From contig KQ959397.1 of assembly GCA_001552765.1 (NCBI GenBank), positions 16,421-76,982 of the forward strand: a stretch of DNA of 60,562 nt, read 5' to 3'. The position numbers and the translations under genes were made by a program. This document shows positions 35,833-45,368 of the stretch, one piece after another. The notes beneath the pieces were generated by a model. It did not search any database. It was not told the DNA's origin and was given only the letters and a program-made list of their open reading frames with translations. The first letter of the stretch is position 1. Every line of letters begins with the position of its first letter. Origin of the DNA: Bacteroidales bacterium KA00344. Its GTDB lineage: Bacteria > Bacteroidota > Bacteroidia > Bacteroidales > Bacteroidaceae.

Positions 35833-36855
35833 TTATTTGAATGTCACTTTTGAAAAGGCCGGTACATCTATAGCACAGAAATCCTTATCAAGGTATTTGT
35901 AATAACCAACAATGCCTATCATTGCTGCATTATCTGTTGTATAGCTGAACTTGGGGATGTAGATAGTCCACCCGTATTTATCCGCATGTTCGCGGAAAGA
36001 ATTACGCAGTCCATTGTTGGCCGAAACACCACCGGCAACCGCAACGTGCTTTATCCCCGTTTCTTTCACCGCCAACCGCAATTTCTTCATCAGTATATCT
36101 ACAATGGTATGTTCCAGACTTGCAGCCAAATCTTCCTTGTGATGCTCTATGAAGTCGGGCTCTTTAGCCACCCAATCACGGAGATTATAGAGGAAAGAGG
36201 TTTTCAAGCCTGAAAAAGAATAGTCCATACCGGGAACATGGGGCTCTGCAAATTTATAAGCTAAAGGGTTACCCTGACGTGCCAACTTATCGATAATTGG
36301 TCCTCCGGGATATCCTAAGCCCATCACTTTGGAGCATTTGTCGATGGCCTCGCCGGCTGCATCGTCAATAGTTTGTCCCAACACCTCTATATCATTATAG
36401 GCATTGACTTTCACAATTTGGGAATTTCCACCGGAAACCAGCAGGCAGAGATAAGGAAATGGAGGCATGTGGTTATCATCCTCACTCTCCTTAATATAAT
36501 GTGCCATCACATGGCCTTGTAAATGGTTTACATCTATCAAGGGAATGTCTAAGCTTCGGGCCAATCCTTTCGCAAAACTCACGCCCACCAACAAAGACCC
36601 CATCAGCCCGGGACCACGCGTAAAAGCTATAGCCGACAACTGTTCCTTGGAAATCCCGGCACGAACAAGCGCTTGGTCGACCACCGGTACAACGTTTTGT
36701 TGATGTGCACGACTGGCCAATTCCGGCACCACACCACCATAGGCCCGATGCACATCCTGCGAAGCTGTCACATTGCTCAACAACACTCCATTCTTGAGTA
36801 CTGCGGCCGACGTATCGTCGCAGCTACTCTCTATTCCTAATATATAAACATCCAT
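35833..36855 (-). CDS. tsaD: tRNA N6-adenosine threonylcarbamoyltransferase TsaD
   Basis: TsaD transfers threonylcarbamoyl to A37 of ANN-decoding tRNAs, with TsaB and TsaE. The start at 36855 (MDVYILGIESSCDDTSAA) gives 340 residues, the normal length. A longer in-frame start at 36954 would add 33 unrelated residues. The metal-binding HxxxH motif is in NHLQGHVMAHY. ASKH-fold phosphate motifs are GIESSCDDT and CLLVSGGNSQIV, and GGVSANNGLR lies near the C-terminus. It is upstream of cinA. Confidence 0.96.
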   Translation of the reverse strand: MDVYILGIESSCDDTSAAVLKNGVLLSNVTASQDVHRAYGGVVPELASRAHQQNVVPVVDQALVRAGISKEQLSAIAFTRGPGLMGSLLVGVSFAKGLARSLDIPLIDVNHLQGHVMAHYIKESEDDNHMPPFPYLCLLVSGGNSQIVKVNAYNDIEVLGQTIDDAAGEAIDKCSKVMGLGYPGGPIIDKLARQGNPLAYKFAEPHVPGMDYSFSGLKTSFLYNLRDWVAKEPDFIEHHKEDLAASLEHTIVDILMKKLRLAVKETGIKHVAVAGGVSANNGLRNSFREHADKYGWTIYIPKFSYTTDNAAMIGIVGYYKYLDKDFCAIDVPAFSKVTFK

Positions 36856-36969
36856 GATCTGTTTTTTTACTTTAGATATTGAACTCCGACACCTTCCCTT
36901 GGGCTTTGCAAGCACACATGAGTTTTGTGCTGACGCAAACAGCAGTCGTCCCAAAGTTCAAAGCATATT

Positions 36970-37842
36970 TTAATATGAAAGCACCTCTACACCTGTTTCT
37001 GTCATCAAGAAAGTATGCTCCCATTGGGCTGACGGCAGCTCATCGCCGGTGATTACCTCCCATCCGAAAGGATCGTCAGCATCAATAAACACCTCCCATG
37101 TGCCCATATTGATCATGGGTTCAATGGTAAAGACCATGCCCGGAACAAGCAGCATCCCTGTACCGCGGTGCCCATAATGCAGGATTTCAGGCTCTTCGTG
37201 CATAGACAGTCCTACACCGTGACCGCACAAGTCGCGCACCACTCCATAATGGTGCTTTTCAGCGTGCTTCTGTATTGCGTGTCCTATGTCGCCTACAAAG
37301 CAATACGGCTTGGCAGCCTCTGCGCCAATATCAAGACATTCCTTGGTGACACGCACCAACTGTTCCTTTTCAGGAGTGGTTTTTCCTCCGATGATAAACA
37401 TGCGGGAAGCATCTCCGAAATAGCCGTTAAAATCTAACGTCATGTCCACATTCACGATATCGCCTTCTTTCAAGACGTCGCTGGCTTTGGGAATACCATG
37501 ACACACCACCTCGTTAATACTGGTACATACGCTTTTGGGAAAGCCCTCATAATTAAGGCAAGAGGGATGACAGTTGTTCTCCTCGCAATATTTCATGCAA
37601 ATGTCATCTATATCCTGAGTAGTCATACCCGGGCAAATCGCTGCCTCTACAGCATCCAAGCATCCGGTGTTCAACTTGCCGGCTATACGTATGCCTTCTA
37701 TCTGTTCGGGAGTTCTGACCATGTCTCGGGTAGGCACAAGTTTACCCTTGTTCTCCCAGTACATTACTTTTTTGTCGAGTTCGGTCAATGGCTGCCCTGG
37801 TATGCTATGCCATCTTTTCTTTTTATTGAAAACCATAATCAT
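36970..37842 (-). CDS. map: Methionine aminopeptidase type I with N-terminal extension
   Basis: This enzyme removes the initiator Met from new proteins. All five metal ligands are visible: Asp in NVDMTLDFNG, Asp in YFGDASRM, His in CGHGVGLSMHEEP, Glu in FTIEPMIN and Glu in QWEHTFLM. The protein has 290 residues, about 40 more than the E. coli enzyme. The extra part is an N-terminal extension (KKKRWHSIPGQPLTELDKK) seen in other Bacteroidales forms. Starts at 37842 or 37836 are both possible. A TACCTTTG box lies at 37859-37866. Confidence 0.95.
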   Translation of the reverse strand: MIMVFNKKKRWHSIPGQPLTELDKKVMYWENKGKLVPTRDMVRTPEQIEGIRIAGKLNTGCLDAVEAAICPGMTTQDIDDICMKYCEENNCHPSCLNYEGFPKSVCTSINEVVCHGIPKASDVLKEGDIVNVDMTLDFNGYFGDASRMFIIGGKTTPEKEQLVRVTKECLDIGAEAAKPYCFVGDIGHAIQKHAEKHHYGVVRDLCGHGVGLSMHEEPEILHYGHRGTGMLLVPGMVFTIEPMINMGTWEVFIDADDPFGWEVITGDELPSAQWEHTFLMTETGVEVLSY

Positions 37843-37858
37843 CAGTTTTAAACAAATG

Positions 37859-37866
37859 CAAAGGTA
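37859..37866 (-). promoter_or_regulatory. -7 box of map
   Basis: TACCTTTG on the minus strand matches TAnnTTTG, 16 bases before the first ATG. A possible TTTG lies 16 bases further upstream, a short spacing. Confidence 0.45.
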
Positions 37867-38119
37867 ATACTTTTACAATGAACAAAATAACATAAACTTG
37901 AAAAAATACCCAATTCTCAACATTCGAAAAAAAAAATTTGCGAACTACTCAAAAGTTTGAATACCAAAACACAACCGACATCTCTTTGCTCATGGTTTCC
38001 TCATATTTTAATTTCAGCAATCTGGGAATAATATAAAATTCTCATGTTTAAACACCAGCCATATCTTTCATCAACTTTCATTGTACTTCTTTTCAAGATT
38101 TTGTTCCACCATTATGCCA

Positions 38120-38515
38120 GTTAATGTAAAATTTGATTACCATTTTTGGGGTAATCATTTTCGAATCATCTGGAGCAAAAAGGGCTATGTTTTCAGCCTC
38201 ATTGTCTGTCTGCGGCAAATGAAAACAGTTTAGTTTCCATGTTTTATTTTTTCCCAAACTATGACAAAGGCCTAATCACGGTGCGGTTAAACTCTAACGG
38301 CACTGCGAAAAAGGCGTAAGCGCATCGCGATTAGTACTCCGCCACCCTGCCGTTTGATATTCAATCGCAAGCAACGGAATTAAGCACGTATAGGCATTAT
38401 TTATAAAACGCTGATAATCAAACAAATACAAACGTTCGTATTTTTAGCGTATTTCAAACGGGAACATAATTATTTTTAAATACGCAAAATATAGAGGGGC
38501 ATTTGTAAAGGAAAA
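38120..38515 (-). repeat. Dispersed composite element copy E4
   Basis: This copy lies in the 751-base gap between map and the second HAD gene. Read on the minus strand it has module b (38515-38375, with perfect inverted repeat GCGTATTT/AAATACGC at 38447-38454 and 38478-38485), the five-unit 22-bp array (38370-38261) and module d (38255-38120, with AACATAGCCCTTTTTGCTCC). The rest of the gap, 37867-38119, is AT-rich with no recognised feature. Confidence 0.8.
38261..38370 (-). repeat. 22-bp tandem array, five units (E4)
   Basis: Five consecutive 22-bp units (110 bp exactly). The unit at 38349-38370, read on the minus strand, contains GCGATTGAATATCAAACGGC, the same end unit as in E3. The unit at 38261-38282 matches the last E3 unit at 20 of 22 positions. 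The order of the end units is thus the same in both copies. Confidence 0.85.
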
Positions 38516-38593
38516 TACAGTCCTTCGATATTTCATAATCTATGAAAGACGCCAATCAATGAGTACAAAAATGTCTCATCTGAAGCAATAAAT

Positions 38594-39226
38594 CTACACC
38601 TTGTTTTTATCTACCATATCAAGCAAAGTGCTCACCCAGTCCGCTCCATTGTAAGGACAAAAAGTGTGCATTCCCAACTGGCTGGCTGAAGCACAGTTTC
38701 GTGCGCTATCGTCCACGAACAGCACATCGGACGGAATCATCTTCTCACGGGTAAGCATATAGCGGAAGAAACGGTCGCTGGGCTTCATCTCGTGCATTTC
38801 ATGACTCCGATACATGGCATCGCAGTAATAGCTGATAGGGTGTCCGTCCGGAGAAAATTCCTCCGAGTCGGCCCATGCCTGCATGAATCCATTTGTGTTC
38901 GATGCCAATACAACGCGAAAGCCCATATTGCGCAATTTCAACATGGCATCTAAATTGTACTGCGGCACTTCCTTCACGTATCCTTTCCATCCATACTGAC
39001 ATTCTTCCCATGTCAGCTCTTTACCTGCATATCGGCTCAGTTCCTTCCTGAATTGCTCTTCGCTGATTTTTCCCTGCTCCAAATCGCCAAACAGACCGGA
39101 TTGCACATAAGGGTCAAGCATATGCTCTACGTCCTTAATGCCCAATTCTTTGAACCGGCGTACCGGTTCGTCATTGTCCATCGTTATTATGACACCGCCC
39201 AAATCCAGGGCTATCATCTTTATCAT
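38594..39226 (-). CDS. HAD-IA family hydrolase, YihX-like
   Basis: This 210-residue HAD hydrolase is a predicted phosphatase on a small phosphorylated compound. Motif I is the variant LDLGGVI (Asp8, second Asp replaced by Gly10), as in YihX and related haloacid-dehalogenase-like enzymes. Motif II is VLASNTN, motif III is the Lys in MKPSDRFF, and motif IV is FVDDSARN. The YihX relatives act on alpha-glucose-1-phosphate and similar substrates; that is family knowledge and is not shown here. It stands alone between element E4 and smpB. Confidence 0.85.
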   Translation of the reverse strand: MIKMIALDLGGVIITMDNDEPVRRFKELGIKDVEHMLDPYVQSGLFGDLEQGKISEEQFRKELSRYAGKELTWEECQYGWKGYVKEVPQYNLDAMLKLRNMGFRVVLASNTNGFMQAWADSEEFSPDGHPISYYCDAMYRSHEMHEMKPSDRFFRYMLTREKMIPSDVLFVDDSARNCASASQLGMHTFCPYNGADWVSTLLDMVDKNKV

Positions 39227-39375
39227 ATCAATATTATTGTGTTATCAATCGTTTTACTTCAAAGAGTTTGCCACCCACCTGCCCCATATCCATGTAACTT
39301 CATCATGAAAAGTGAGAGCGTGCACATGGACTCGCATGACCTCAAAACATTGTTTACAGGACTACTCTAAGTTTG

Positions 39376-39855
39376 TTAAAAACGTTTCATAGCTCTCTCC
39401 ATCTCACGCTTGTCATCCTTTTCTCTGAGCGTCTGGCGCTTGTCGAATTCTTTTTTACCCTTTGCCAGGGCTATTCTAACCTTTGCCCGCCCATGCTCGT
39501 CTATAAATATCAGAGTAGGGATAATGGTGAAACCGGGCGACTTGGTGTCTGCATCGAGTTTCCGTATTTCTTTTTTTGTAAGCAATAGTTTGCGGTCTCG
39601 CTTAGATTCATGATTGGCATACGATCCGTAGAAATATGGCGAAACATTCATTCCCTTTACCCATATTTCCCCATTGTTGATATAGCAAAATGCATCTACC
39701 AACGAGGCCTTGCCCAAACGGATAGATTTTATCTCCGTTCCCGTCAGCACAATGCCTGCCGTATAAGTATCAATGAAGCTATACTCAAATGACGCTTTCT
39801 TGTTCCTTATCTGTACAGAGCCTTTCCTGCGTGGCTCCGGCTTATTTTTATTCAT
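39376..39855 (-). CDS. smpB: SsrA-binding protein SmpB
   Basis: SmpB binds tmRNA and delivers it to stalled ribosomes for trans-translation. The 159 residues include the OB-fold core ([30 protein letters not shown], shown in part) and the basic C-terminal tail ([10 protein letters not shown]) that mimics the mRNA in the decoding centre. The start overlaps the end of the DMP19 gene by eight bases, which implies coupled translation. The tmRNA gene is not in the window. Confidence 0.96.
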   Translation of the reverse strand: MNKNKPEPRRKGSVQIRNKKASFEYSFIDTYTAGIVLTGTEIKSIRLGKASLVDAFCYINNGEIWVKGMNVSPYFYGSYANHESKRDRKLLLTKKEIRKLDADTKSPGFTIIPTLIFIDEHGRAKVRIALAKGKKEFDKRQTLREKDDKREMERAMKRF

Positions 39856-40357
39856 TATCTATAATTGCAAAGTTATCTATATGCTCATCGATATAATGGG
39901 CTACCTGCGAGGTGAATTCTTCTTCGTTTTCAACAAAAGCATCATCAAAATCATCGAATTCCGGGTATTTCTCATACAAAGCATCAAACTCTTCCTGACT
40001 GTAATCTTGCTCTATCTCCTCATGATACAAGTTGTAAAAGGCGTGGCTTTTGTTGATAATACGATATAAATCACGGATTCCCCAATTACGCATTGCCTTG
40101 TCGAATGGATTTTTGTATATAAACGGTCCATAACCATTGTGGATGAGCTGCACAAAACCTCCATTCATCACCTCATCCCGTAGTGCAATATATCCCAACA
40201 GAGTTATCTGGTCGGCATTGAGTTGTGACATGTTATCAGCGTTGAGTTCACCGCCAATAGCACAGAGTATGGCATCTGTAAACACTGCCACAAATGCGTC
40301 CATGCCTTCCTCCGCTGCGCGCTTCACATCCGCATCCTTTACCTTTACTTCTATCAT
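39848..40357 (-). CDS. DMP19/DUF4375 family protein
   Basis: This 169-residue acidic protein carries the DUF4375 (DMP19-like) domain. The diagnostic segment is [18 protein letters not shown] followed by AMRNWGI. Relatives of this family include DMP19, a DNA mimic from Neisseria, and the strong excess of Asp and Glu in the C-terminal half fits a DNA-mimic surface, but its target here is unknown. It overlaps smpB by eight bases. A TAACTTTG box lies at 40380-40387. Confidence 0.82.
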   Translation of the reverse strand: MIEVKVKDADVKRAAEEGMDAFVAVFTDAILCAIGGELNADNMSQLNADQITLLGYIALRDEVMNGGFVQLIHNGYGPFIYKNPFDKAMRNWGIRDLYRIINKSHAFYNLYHEEIEQDYSQEEFDALYEKYPEFDDFDDAFVENEEEFTSQVAHYIDEHIDNFAIIDNE

Positions 40358-40379
40358 AATTATCTAATGCTTTGATATG

Positions 40380-40387
40380 CAAAGTTA
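40380..40387 (-). promoter_or_regulatory. -7 box of the DMP19-smpB operon
   Basis: TAACTTTG on the minus strand lies 22 bases before the ATG. A -33 element is not clear. Confidence 0.5.
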
Positions 40388-40497
40388 AACAATTAAAACA
40401 TGATACTTCTTACATCACGCGTAAAAGGTTGTTAAAAAGCGCAGGCTGACAACAACCTATGTCCTTTCCTATTGCATTTATGAAGCCACAACACAGA

Positions 40498-40533
40498 AGC
40501 GGCCGTGTACATCTAACGATATACACGGCTGCT
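40498..40533 (-). terminator. Hairpin after the PerR-like gene
   Basis: Positions 40498-40509 pair with 40522-40533: a 12-bp stem with one G-T wobble and a 12-base loop, 25 bases after the regulator's stop. The T-run is weak. Confidence 0.5.
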
Positions 40534-40558
40534 CCGTATTAGAATTATAAAATAAAGA

Positions 40559-40993
40559 TCAGCTTAGATGTGACTTGCAGTCTTTGCAAACACCCTTATA
40601 ATAGAGCTGCATCTCATCAATGACATGACCTTCGATTTGCTTCGATTTAGCCAAATATGGTGCTTCTTCGTCAAACAAATCGTAAACATGACCACAGTTG
40701 CGACAATAAAAATGTACATGAGGAGTAACATCACCGTCATAACACACTCGATGTTCGTCAATGGTGATCATACGTGCAGCATTGTGTTCGGACAACAAAC
40801 GCAAGGTGTTGTAAACCGTTGTACGACTCAGCGTACGTATATCCTTACAAATACCTTGATAAACCTCTTCTACTGTGGGGTGTGTGTGGTGGGTCAGCAG
40901 ATAATCCATGATAGCCAAACGCTGCATGGAAGGGCGAATCCCACAACTTATCAACCTATTATATGCATCTTGATTCATATTCATAACCTCCAA
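40559..40993 (-). CDS. Fur-family metalloregulator, PerR-like
   Basis: This 144-residue repressor has the N-terminal winged helix (RPSMQRLAIMDYLLTHHTHPTVEEVYQ) and the dimerisation domain with two zinc CxxC pairs (CRNCGHVYD and CKDCKSHL). The sequence resembles the PerR peroxide sensors of Bacteroides, including the CYDGD..PHVHFYC metal site. PerR uses iron-catalysed His oxidation to sense peroxide; that function is inferred. Starts at 40993, 40984 and 40978 are possible. It has its own full promoter. Confidence 0.85.
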   Translation of the reverse strand: MEVMNMNQDAYNRLISCGIRPSMQRLAIMDYLLTHHTHPTVEEVYQGICKDIRTLSRTTVYNTLRLLSEHNAARMITIDEHRVCYDGDVTPHVHFYCRNCGHVYDLFDEEAPYLAKSKQIEGHVIDEMQLYYKGVCKDCKSHLS

Positions 40994-41025
40994 GTTCTTT
41001 TACGATCTTTACATTAATCCACGTG

Positions 41026-41056
41026 CAAAGATAAGCAATATAATACGTTTGGACAA
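41026..41056 (-). promoter_or_regulatory. Promoter of the PerR-like gene
   Basis: On the minus strand, TTG (41054-41056), 20 bases, TATCTTTG (41026-41033). The match is good. Confidence 0.65.
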
Positions 41057-41127
41057 GCAAATTTGTATAAATTACATATATAACATGGAAAATATAAAAA
41101 AACAATAGAATTATCCTCAGCCGTCTG

Positions 41128-42126
41128 TTACCTGAAATCAACAGTTGCATCCGGATAGCAAATCAGCTTGATTCGTTTTTTTTGAAGATCGCATTTGGAT
41201 AAAACCCAATCTCCATCTACAACGTAAATTCGCGTTTTGCCTTTTTCCGGAACAGCATTGATGGCCGCCTGCAAGTCCATATAATTGCCTCGTCCCTGCT
41301 TGGACACCACGTAGTCGTAATGCACAACGTACTTTCTAAGGGGCTTGATTTGTTTTGCAACGGCATCGGCCATCAAACCGGCAACCACTCTGGCACCATA
41401 TATGTTATAATGGGTGTTGTCTTTCCGTCCTTCCGGCATACCGGCGATTTCTCCGGGCTTATACCACATGTGTAATTTTCGTGAGCCTACCACTCCAAGC
41501 CCCTGCTCCATATCATGTGTAATCTGATTGGCATCTATAAACACCACGCCCATCCTTTCTGCCACATGGCGGGGAGCATCCTTATAGGCTCCGTGTGTAT
41601 CAACAAGAGTGTCCGAGTTTACCACCTCGTCCGAATAACTGACACTACGCAATGATTCGTCGTCTACAGAGGTATCTACTTTATTATAAAAGTTGCGCCT
41701 GACAACACTATTGAACAACACGGGAATACCGCCTTTGGCGCGTGTTTCCTCCACGTAGCGAACCAAATTGGCGTCAAAGGTCGTGCCCGGATCGGTATGT
41801 CGATTGGCAGCAGGCTTTTCATCATTATGCCCAAATTGTATGAAGACATAATCTCCTGGCTTAATGCGATCCACAAGCTTCTGCCAACGCCCCTCATCTA
41901 AAAAACTCTTAGACGATCGACCGTTTACTGCGTGATTGTCTACACGCACTGCATCATCGAAAAAACCTTGAAGCATCATGCCCCATCCTCGCTCCATATT
42001 GGTTTCGGGATGCAATTTTTCGGCAGCTGTGGAGTCTCCGATGATAAAAATTGTGATTTGTTTTTTGCTCGACGTGAAGCATAACACTGTTGTCAGCATA
42101 AGACAAAAAGAATAAAAACGCTTCAT
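41128..42126 (-). CDS. CE12 rhamnogalacturonan acetylesterase with truncated C-terminal domain
   Basis: This 332-residue secreted SGNH hydrolase removes acetyl groups from pectic rhamnogalacturonan (family CE12). After a signal peptide (to about residue 19) come block I FIIGDSTAAEK (nucleophile Ser), block II NHAVNGRSSKSF, block III QFGHNDEKP and block V KDNTHYN (Asp/His). Residues from about 270 on (DYVVSKQGRGNYMDLQAAIN) look like the start of a pectin methylesterase (CE8) beta-helix, but the gene stops after ~60 residues of it. CE12-CE8 fusions occur in gut Bacteroidota, so this is probably a 3'-truncated fusion. The esterase part is complete. Confidence 0.85.
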   Translation of the reverse strand: MKRFYSFCLMLTTVLCFTSSKKQITIFIIGDSTAAEKLHPETNMERGWGMMLQGFFDDAVRVDNHAVNGRSSKSFLDEGRWQKLVDRIKPGDYVFIQFGHNDEKPAANRHTDPGTTFDANLVRYVEETRAKGGIPVLFNSVVRRNFYNKVDTSVDDESLRSVSYSDEVVNSDTLVDTHGAYKDAPRHVAERMGVVFIDANQITHDMEQGLGVVGSRKLHMWYKPGEIAGMPEGRKDNTHYNIYGARVVAGLMADAVAKQIKPLRKYVVHYDYVVSKQGRGNYMDLQAAINAVPEKGKTRIYVVDGDWVLSKCDLQKKRIKLICYPDATVDFR

Positions 42127-42151
42127 AATTCTAAGTAGATTAATAAGAAAA

Positions 42152-42185
42152 GTCCCCGAATCATGTCCGTAGATTCGAGGACTTT
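42152..42185 (-). terminator. Terminator after hisS
   Basis: An imperfect stem built from AGTCC-CGAATC and GATTCG-GGACT with an eight-base loop lies 20 bases after the hisS stop. It is followed by TTTTCTT on the minus strand and ends the rep-to-hisS operon. Confidence 0.7.
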
Positions 42186-42204
42186 ATACCCCAGTAATTT
42201 TCCA

Positions 42205-43575
42205 TCACTGTTGGTTGATGGTGTCTATTATTTCGTCAATACCCATCAGCTCCTGCTTACCGGATGTCATATCCTTCAGTGTCACCTTGCCTTCTGCAAT
42301 CTCATTGTCTCCGGCAAGAGCTACATAAGCGATGTGTTTGGCATCAGCATAACTCATCTGCTTTTTCATCTTGGCCTTGTCCGGATACATTTCCGTCCGA
42401 ATATTTGCAGCTCTGGCTTTGGCAATCAATGGCAAACAGTAGGCTGTTTCTTTCTCACCGAAATTGATAAACAGCAGTTGTGTTGCCGAAACGGCTTCCT
42501 TAGGATAAAGATCGAGTGTGTTGAGCACGTCGTAAATACGGTCGGCACCAAACGAAATACCTACTCCCGACAGTCCCGGCATACCAAATATGCCCGTTAA
42601 GTTATCGTAGCGTCCTCCACCCGTAATAGAGCCTATATGGGTATCAAGAGCCTTAACTTCGAAAATAGCTCCCGTGTAATAGTTCAGTCCGCGAGCCAAC
42701 GTGAGGTCAAGTTCAATACCACTGTTCAATCCTACGTGCTTCAAAGTGTCGAGGATAAAACGAGTTTCCTCCACACCTTTGAGACCAATCTGTGAAGTCT
42801 CCAGCACTTTTGTGATGGTATTAAGCTTCTCTTCGTTTGTCCCCTGCAAGGCAATGATAGGCTGCAACTTGGCTATTGCCTCTTCGGAAATGCCGTCATT
42901 GCGCAACTCTTCATTTACATTTTCAAGTCCTATCTTATCCAACTTGTCGATAGCAACAGTAATATCTACAATTTTATTGGGTGCACCAATGACTTCAGCA
43001 ATACCTGTAAGGATTTTGCGGTTATTGATCTTGATAAGCACCCGGATGCCCAGACGTTGGAATACCGTGTCTACAATTTGCATCAACTCTACCTCGTTGA
43101 GCAACGAGTCTGACCCAACCACATCAGCATCACACTGATAAAACTCACGATAACGTCCCTTTTGTGGACGGTCGGCACGCCAAACGGGTTGGATTTGATA
43201 ACGTTTGAAGGGTAACTGCAACTCGCCTCGATGCATCACGACATAGCGGGCGAATGGCACAGTAAGGTCGTAGCGTAGTCCCTTCTCGCAGAGTTTAGTC
43301 TGCAAGTGTAAAGGATTGCGCTCCTGAAGTTCCTCATCGGTAATACCCTTGAAATAATTGCCGGAGTTTAACACCTTGAAAAGCAGCTTGTCACCTTCAT
43401 CTCCATATTTCCCCATCAAAGTCTGAAGGGTTTCCATGGAAGGTGTCTCTATCTGCTGAAAACCATAAAGAGCATAGACCTCTTTAATAGTATTGAATAT
43501 ATAATTCCTTTTAGCCATCTCTTCGGGCCCGAAATCTCGTGTACCCTTAGGGATGGATGGTTTGTTTTGTCCCAT
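42205..43575 (-). CDS. hisS: Histidyl-tRNA synthetase
   Basis: This class II synthetase charges tRNA-His. Motif 2 is [15 protein letters not shown]. The histidine-binding HisA motif region has [14 protein letters not shown], and motif 3 is [15 protein letters not shown]-terminal anticodon-binding domain follows (about 370-456). The length of 456 residues fits the longer bacterial type. It starts five bases after purA ends and is the last gene of a six-gene cluster beginning with the Rep_3 gene. Confidence 0.97.
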   Translation of the reverse strand: MGQNKPSIPKGTRDFGPEEMAKRNYIFNTIKEVYALYGFQQIETPSMETLQTLMGKYGDEGDKLLFKVLNSGNYFKGITDEELQERNPLHLQTKLCEKGLRYDLTVPFARYVVMHRGELQLPFKRYQIQPVWRADRPQKGRYREFYQCDADVVGSDSLLNEVELMQIVDTVFQRLGIRVLIKINNRKILTGIAEVIGAPNKIVDITVAIDKLDKIGLENVNEELRNDGISEEAIAKLQPIIALQGTNEEKLNTITKVLETSQIGLKGVEETRFILDTLKHVGLNSGIELDLTLARGLNYYTGAIFEVKALDTHIGSITGGGRYDNLTGIFGMPGLSGVGISFGADRIYDVLNTLDLYPKEAVSATQLLFINFGEKETAYCLPLIAKARAANIRTEMYPDKAKMKKQMSYADAKHIAYVALAGDNEIAEGKVTLKDMTSGKQELMGIDEIIDTINQQ

Positions 43576-43580
43576 TATTA

Positions 43581-44861
43581 TTATTTGTTTCTTACTATGG
43601 TTTGCTTTCTATCCGGACCAATAGAGATAATCTTGATTGGGGTCTCCAATTCTGCTTCGAGGAATGAAACGTATGCTTTAAATTCCTCTGGGAATTGGTC
43701 CTCGCTGGTAAATTTCGTCATGTCGGTCTTCCATCCCTTTAATTCCTTGTAGATAGGCTTCACATTGTCTATATTGTATGGGAAATCAGGAGTGACCGTT
43801 CCGTCGGGCAATTCATATTGCACACAAGCTTTGATGGTATCAAATGTGTCGAGCACATCGCTCTTCATCATAATGAGTTCGGTTACTCCGTTCACCATGA
43901 TGCTATAGCGAAGCTGAACAAGATCTACCCAACCGCAACGACGTTCACGTCCGGTCACTGCACCGTATTCATGTCCGAGATCGCGAATACGTTTACCGGT
44001 CTCATCAAAAAGTTCAGTAGGGAAAGGACCTGCGCCCACACGGGTGCAATAAGCCTTCATGATACCGTAAACATTACCCACTTTGTTGGGACCGATACCA
44101 AGTCCCGTGCAGGCTCCTGCACATACGGTGTTGCTTGATGTAACAAATGGATAACTGCCAAAATCAACATCAAGCATCGTTCCCTGTGCGCCCTCGCACA
44201 ATATGTTCTTGCCCTCTTTGAGCAGTTTATTTATTTCATGTTCGCTGTCCACAATCTTGAAACTGCGCAGATATTCGACACCTTCCATCCACAGCTTCTC
44301 TGTCTTTTCCAAGCCCTCAAAATCAGTCCAACCCATTGACTTCAATATGCTCAGATGACGTTCCTTATGCGCTGCGTACTTCTGCTCAAAGTTGTTCAGG
44401 ATATCTCCTACGCGCAAACCATTACGGCTAATCTTGTCCGTATAGGTCGGACCAATGCCCTTGCCTGTAGTTCCCACCTTATTCTTACCCTTAGCAGCTT
44501 CCAAAGCTCGATCCAGAATGCGGTGCGTAGGCATGATAAGATGAGCCTTGCTCGAAATATGGAGACGTGACTGCAACTCGTGTCCGGTTTTCTCAAGATC
44601 TTTGGCTTCCCCCATAAACAAGTCGGGAGCCAACACTACACCATTGCCAATAATATTAACCTTTCCCCCTTGGAAAATACCGGAGGGTATGCTGCGTAAA
44701 ACGTATTTCTCTCCTTCAAACTCTAATGTATGGCCTGCATTAGGGCCTCCCTGAAAACGAGCCACTACATCATACTTGGGAGTCAGCACGTCTACAACCT
44801 TTCCTTTGCCTTCGTCTCCCCACTGCAGTCCTAACAGGACATCAACTTTTCCAGTATTCAT
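43581..44861 (-). CDS. purA: Adenylosuccinate synthetase
   Basis: PurA joins IMP and aspartate with GTP to form adenylosuccinate, the first step to AMP. The N-terminal GTP-binding loop [10 protein letters not shown] and the segments [19 protein letters not shown] and [14 protein letters not shown] are diagnostic. Its 426 residues are a normal length. It lies 17 bases after the upstream fur-like gene and five bases before hisS. Confidence 0.98.
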   Translation of the reverse strand: MNTGKVDVLLGLQWGDEGKGKVVDVLTPKYDVVARFQGGPNAGHTLEFEGEKYVLRSIPSGIFQGGKVNIIGNGVVLAPDLFMGEAKDLEKTGHELQSRLHISSKAHLIMPTHRILDRALEAAKGKNKVGTTGKGIGPTYTDKISRNGLRVGDILNNFEQKYAAHKERHLSILKSMGWTDFEGLEKTEKLWMEGVEYLRSFKIVDSEHEINKLLKEGKNILCEGAQGTMLDVDFGSYPFVTSSNTVCAGACTGLGIGPNKVGNVYGIMKAYCTRVGAGPFPTELFDETGKRIRDLGHEYGAVTGRERRCGWVDLVQLRYSIMVNGVTELIMMKSDVLDTFDTIKACVQYELPDGTVTPDFPYNIDNVKPIYKELKGWKTDMTKFTSEDQFPEEFKAYVSFLEAELETPIKIISIGPDRKQTIVRNK

Positions 44862-44878
44862 ACGCTATATTAAAGTTT

Positions 44879-45364
44879 TTATAATCTATTCTTTTTTTCA
44901 TTCATGGTACGCTGTCGCGTTAGTTTCGCTTGGCAACTGCTGCAAACACCATAGATATAGAGTGTAAAGCCCTCTTTTTTGAAGCGACGAAGACGTGATT
45001 CATTAAGAGCCTCCTCTACCTTCGGCAACTCTACTTCCGTTACCTTACCACACATGGTACAGATCTGGTGACTGTGGGAGTCATTACGCAACGCAGCCTC
45101 ATATTTGGTTTTGTCTACAAGGCGGTGTCTCACCACAAGATGAATCTTCTGAAACAAGCGCAATGTATTGTAAAGCGTGGCACGGCTCACTACAAACTTA
45201 TCGTTCTCCAGTAGCTTATTCAACTCATCTACTGTGAAGTGACCGTCTATATTGTATATGGCCTTAAGAATGGCATAACGTTCAGGAGTCCTTCGTTTGG
45301 CAGTTGCTTCGAGATATCCGTCAAGTATCTTGCGCGCGTTATCGAACTTTTTATTTTTTACCAT
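44879..45364 (-). CDS. Fur-family transcriptional regulator
   Basis: This second Fur-family repressor in the window has 161 residues: winged helix (RRTPERYAILKAIYNIDGHFTVDELNK) and metal-binding domain with CTMCGKVTE and CSSCQAKL zinc pairs and the HSHQIC segment. It could be Fur (iron) or Zur (zinc); the sequence does not decide. The ATG at 45364 is chosen because it leaves a four-base gap to yggS; a start at 45388 would overlap yggS by 20 bases. It is the fourth gene of the rep-to-hisS cluster. Confidence 0.88.
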   Translation of the reverse strand: MVKNKKFDNARKILDGYLEATAKRRTPERYAILKAIYNIDGHFTVDELNKLLENDKFVVSRATLYNTLRLFQKIHLVVRHRLVDKTKYEAALRNDSHSHQICTMCGKVTEVELPKVEEALNESRLRRFKKEGFTLYIYGVCSSCQAKLTRQRTMNEKKNRL

Positions 45365-45368
45365 AGCA

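Noticed and set aside
36856..36954. N-terminal extension of TsaD
   Set aside because: The extra 33 residues are unlike any TsaD N-terminus, while the ATG at 36855 gives the standard start and length.
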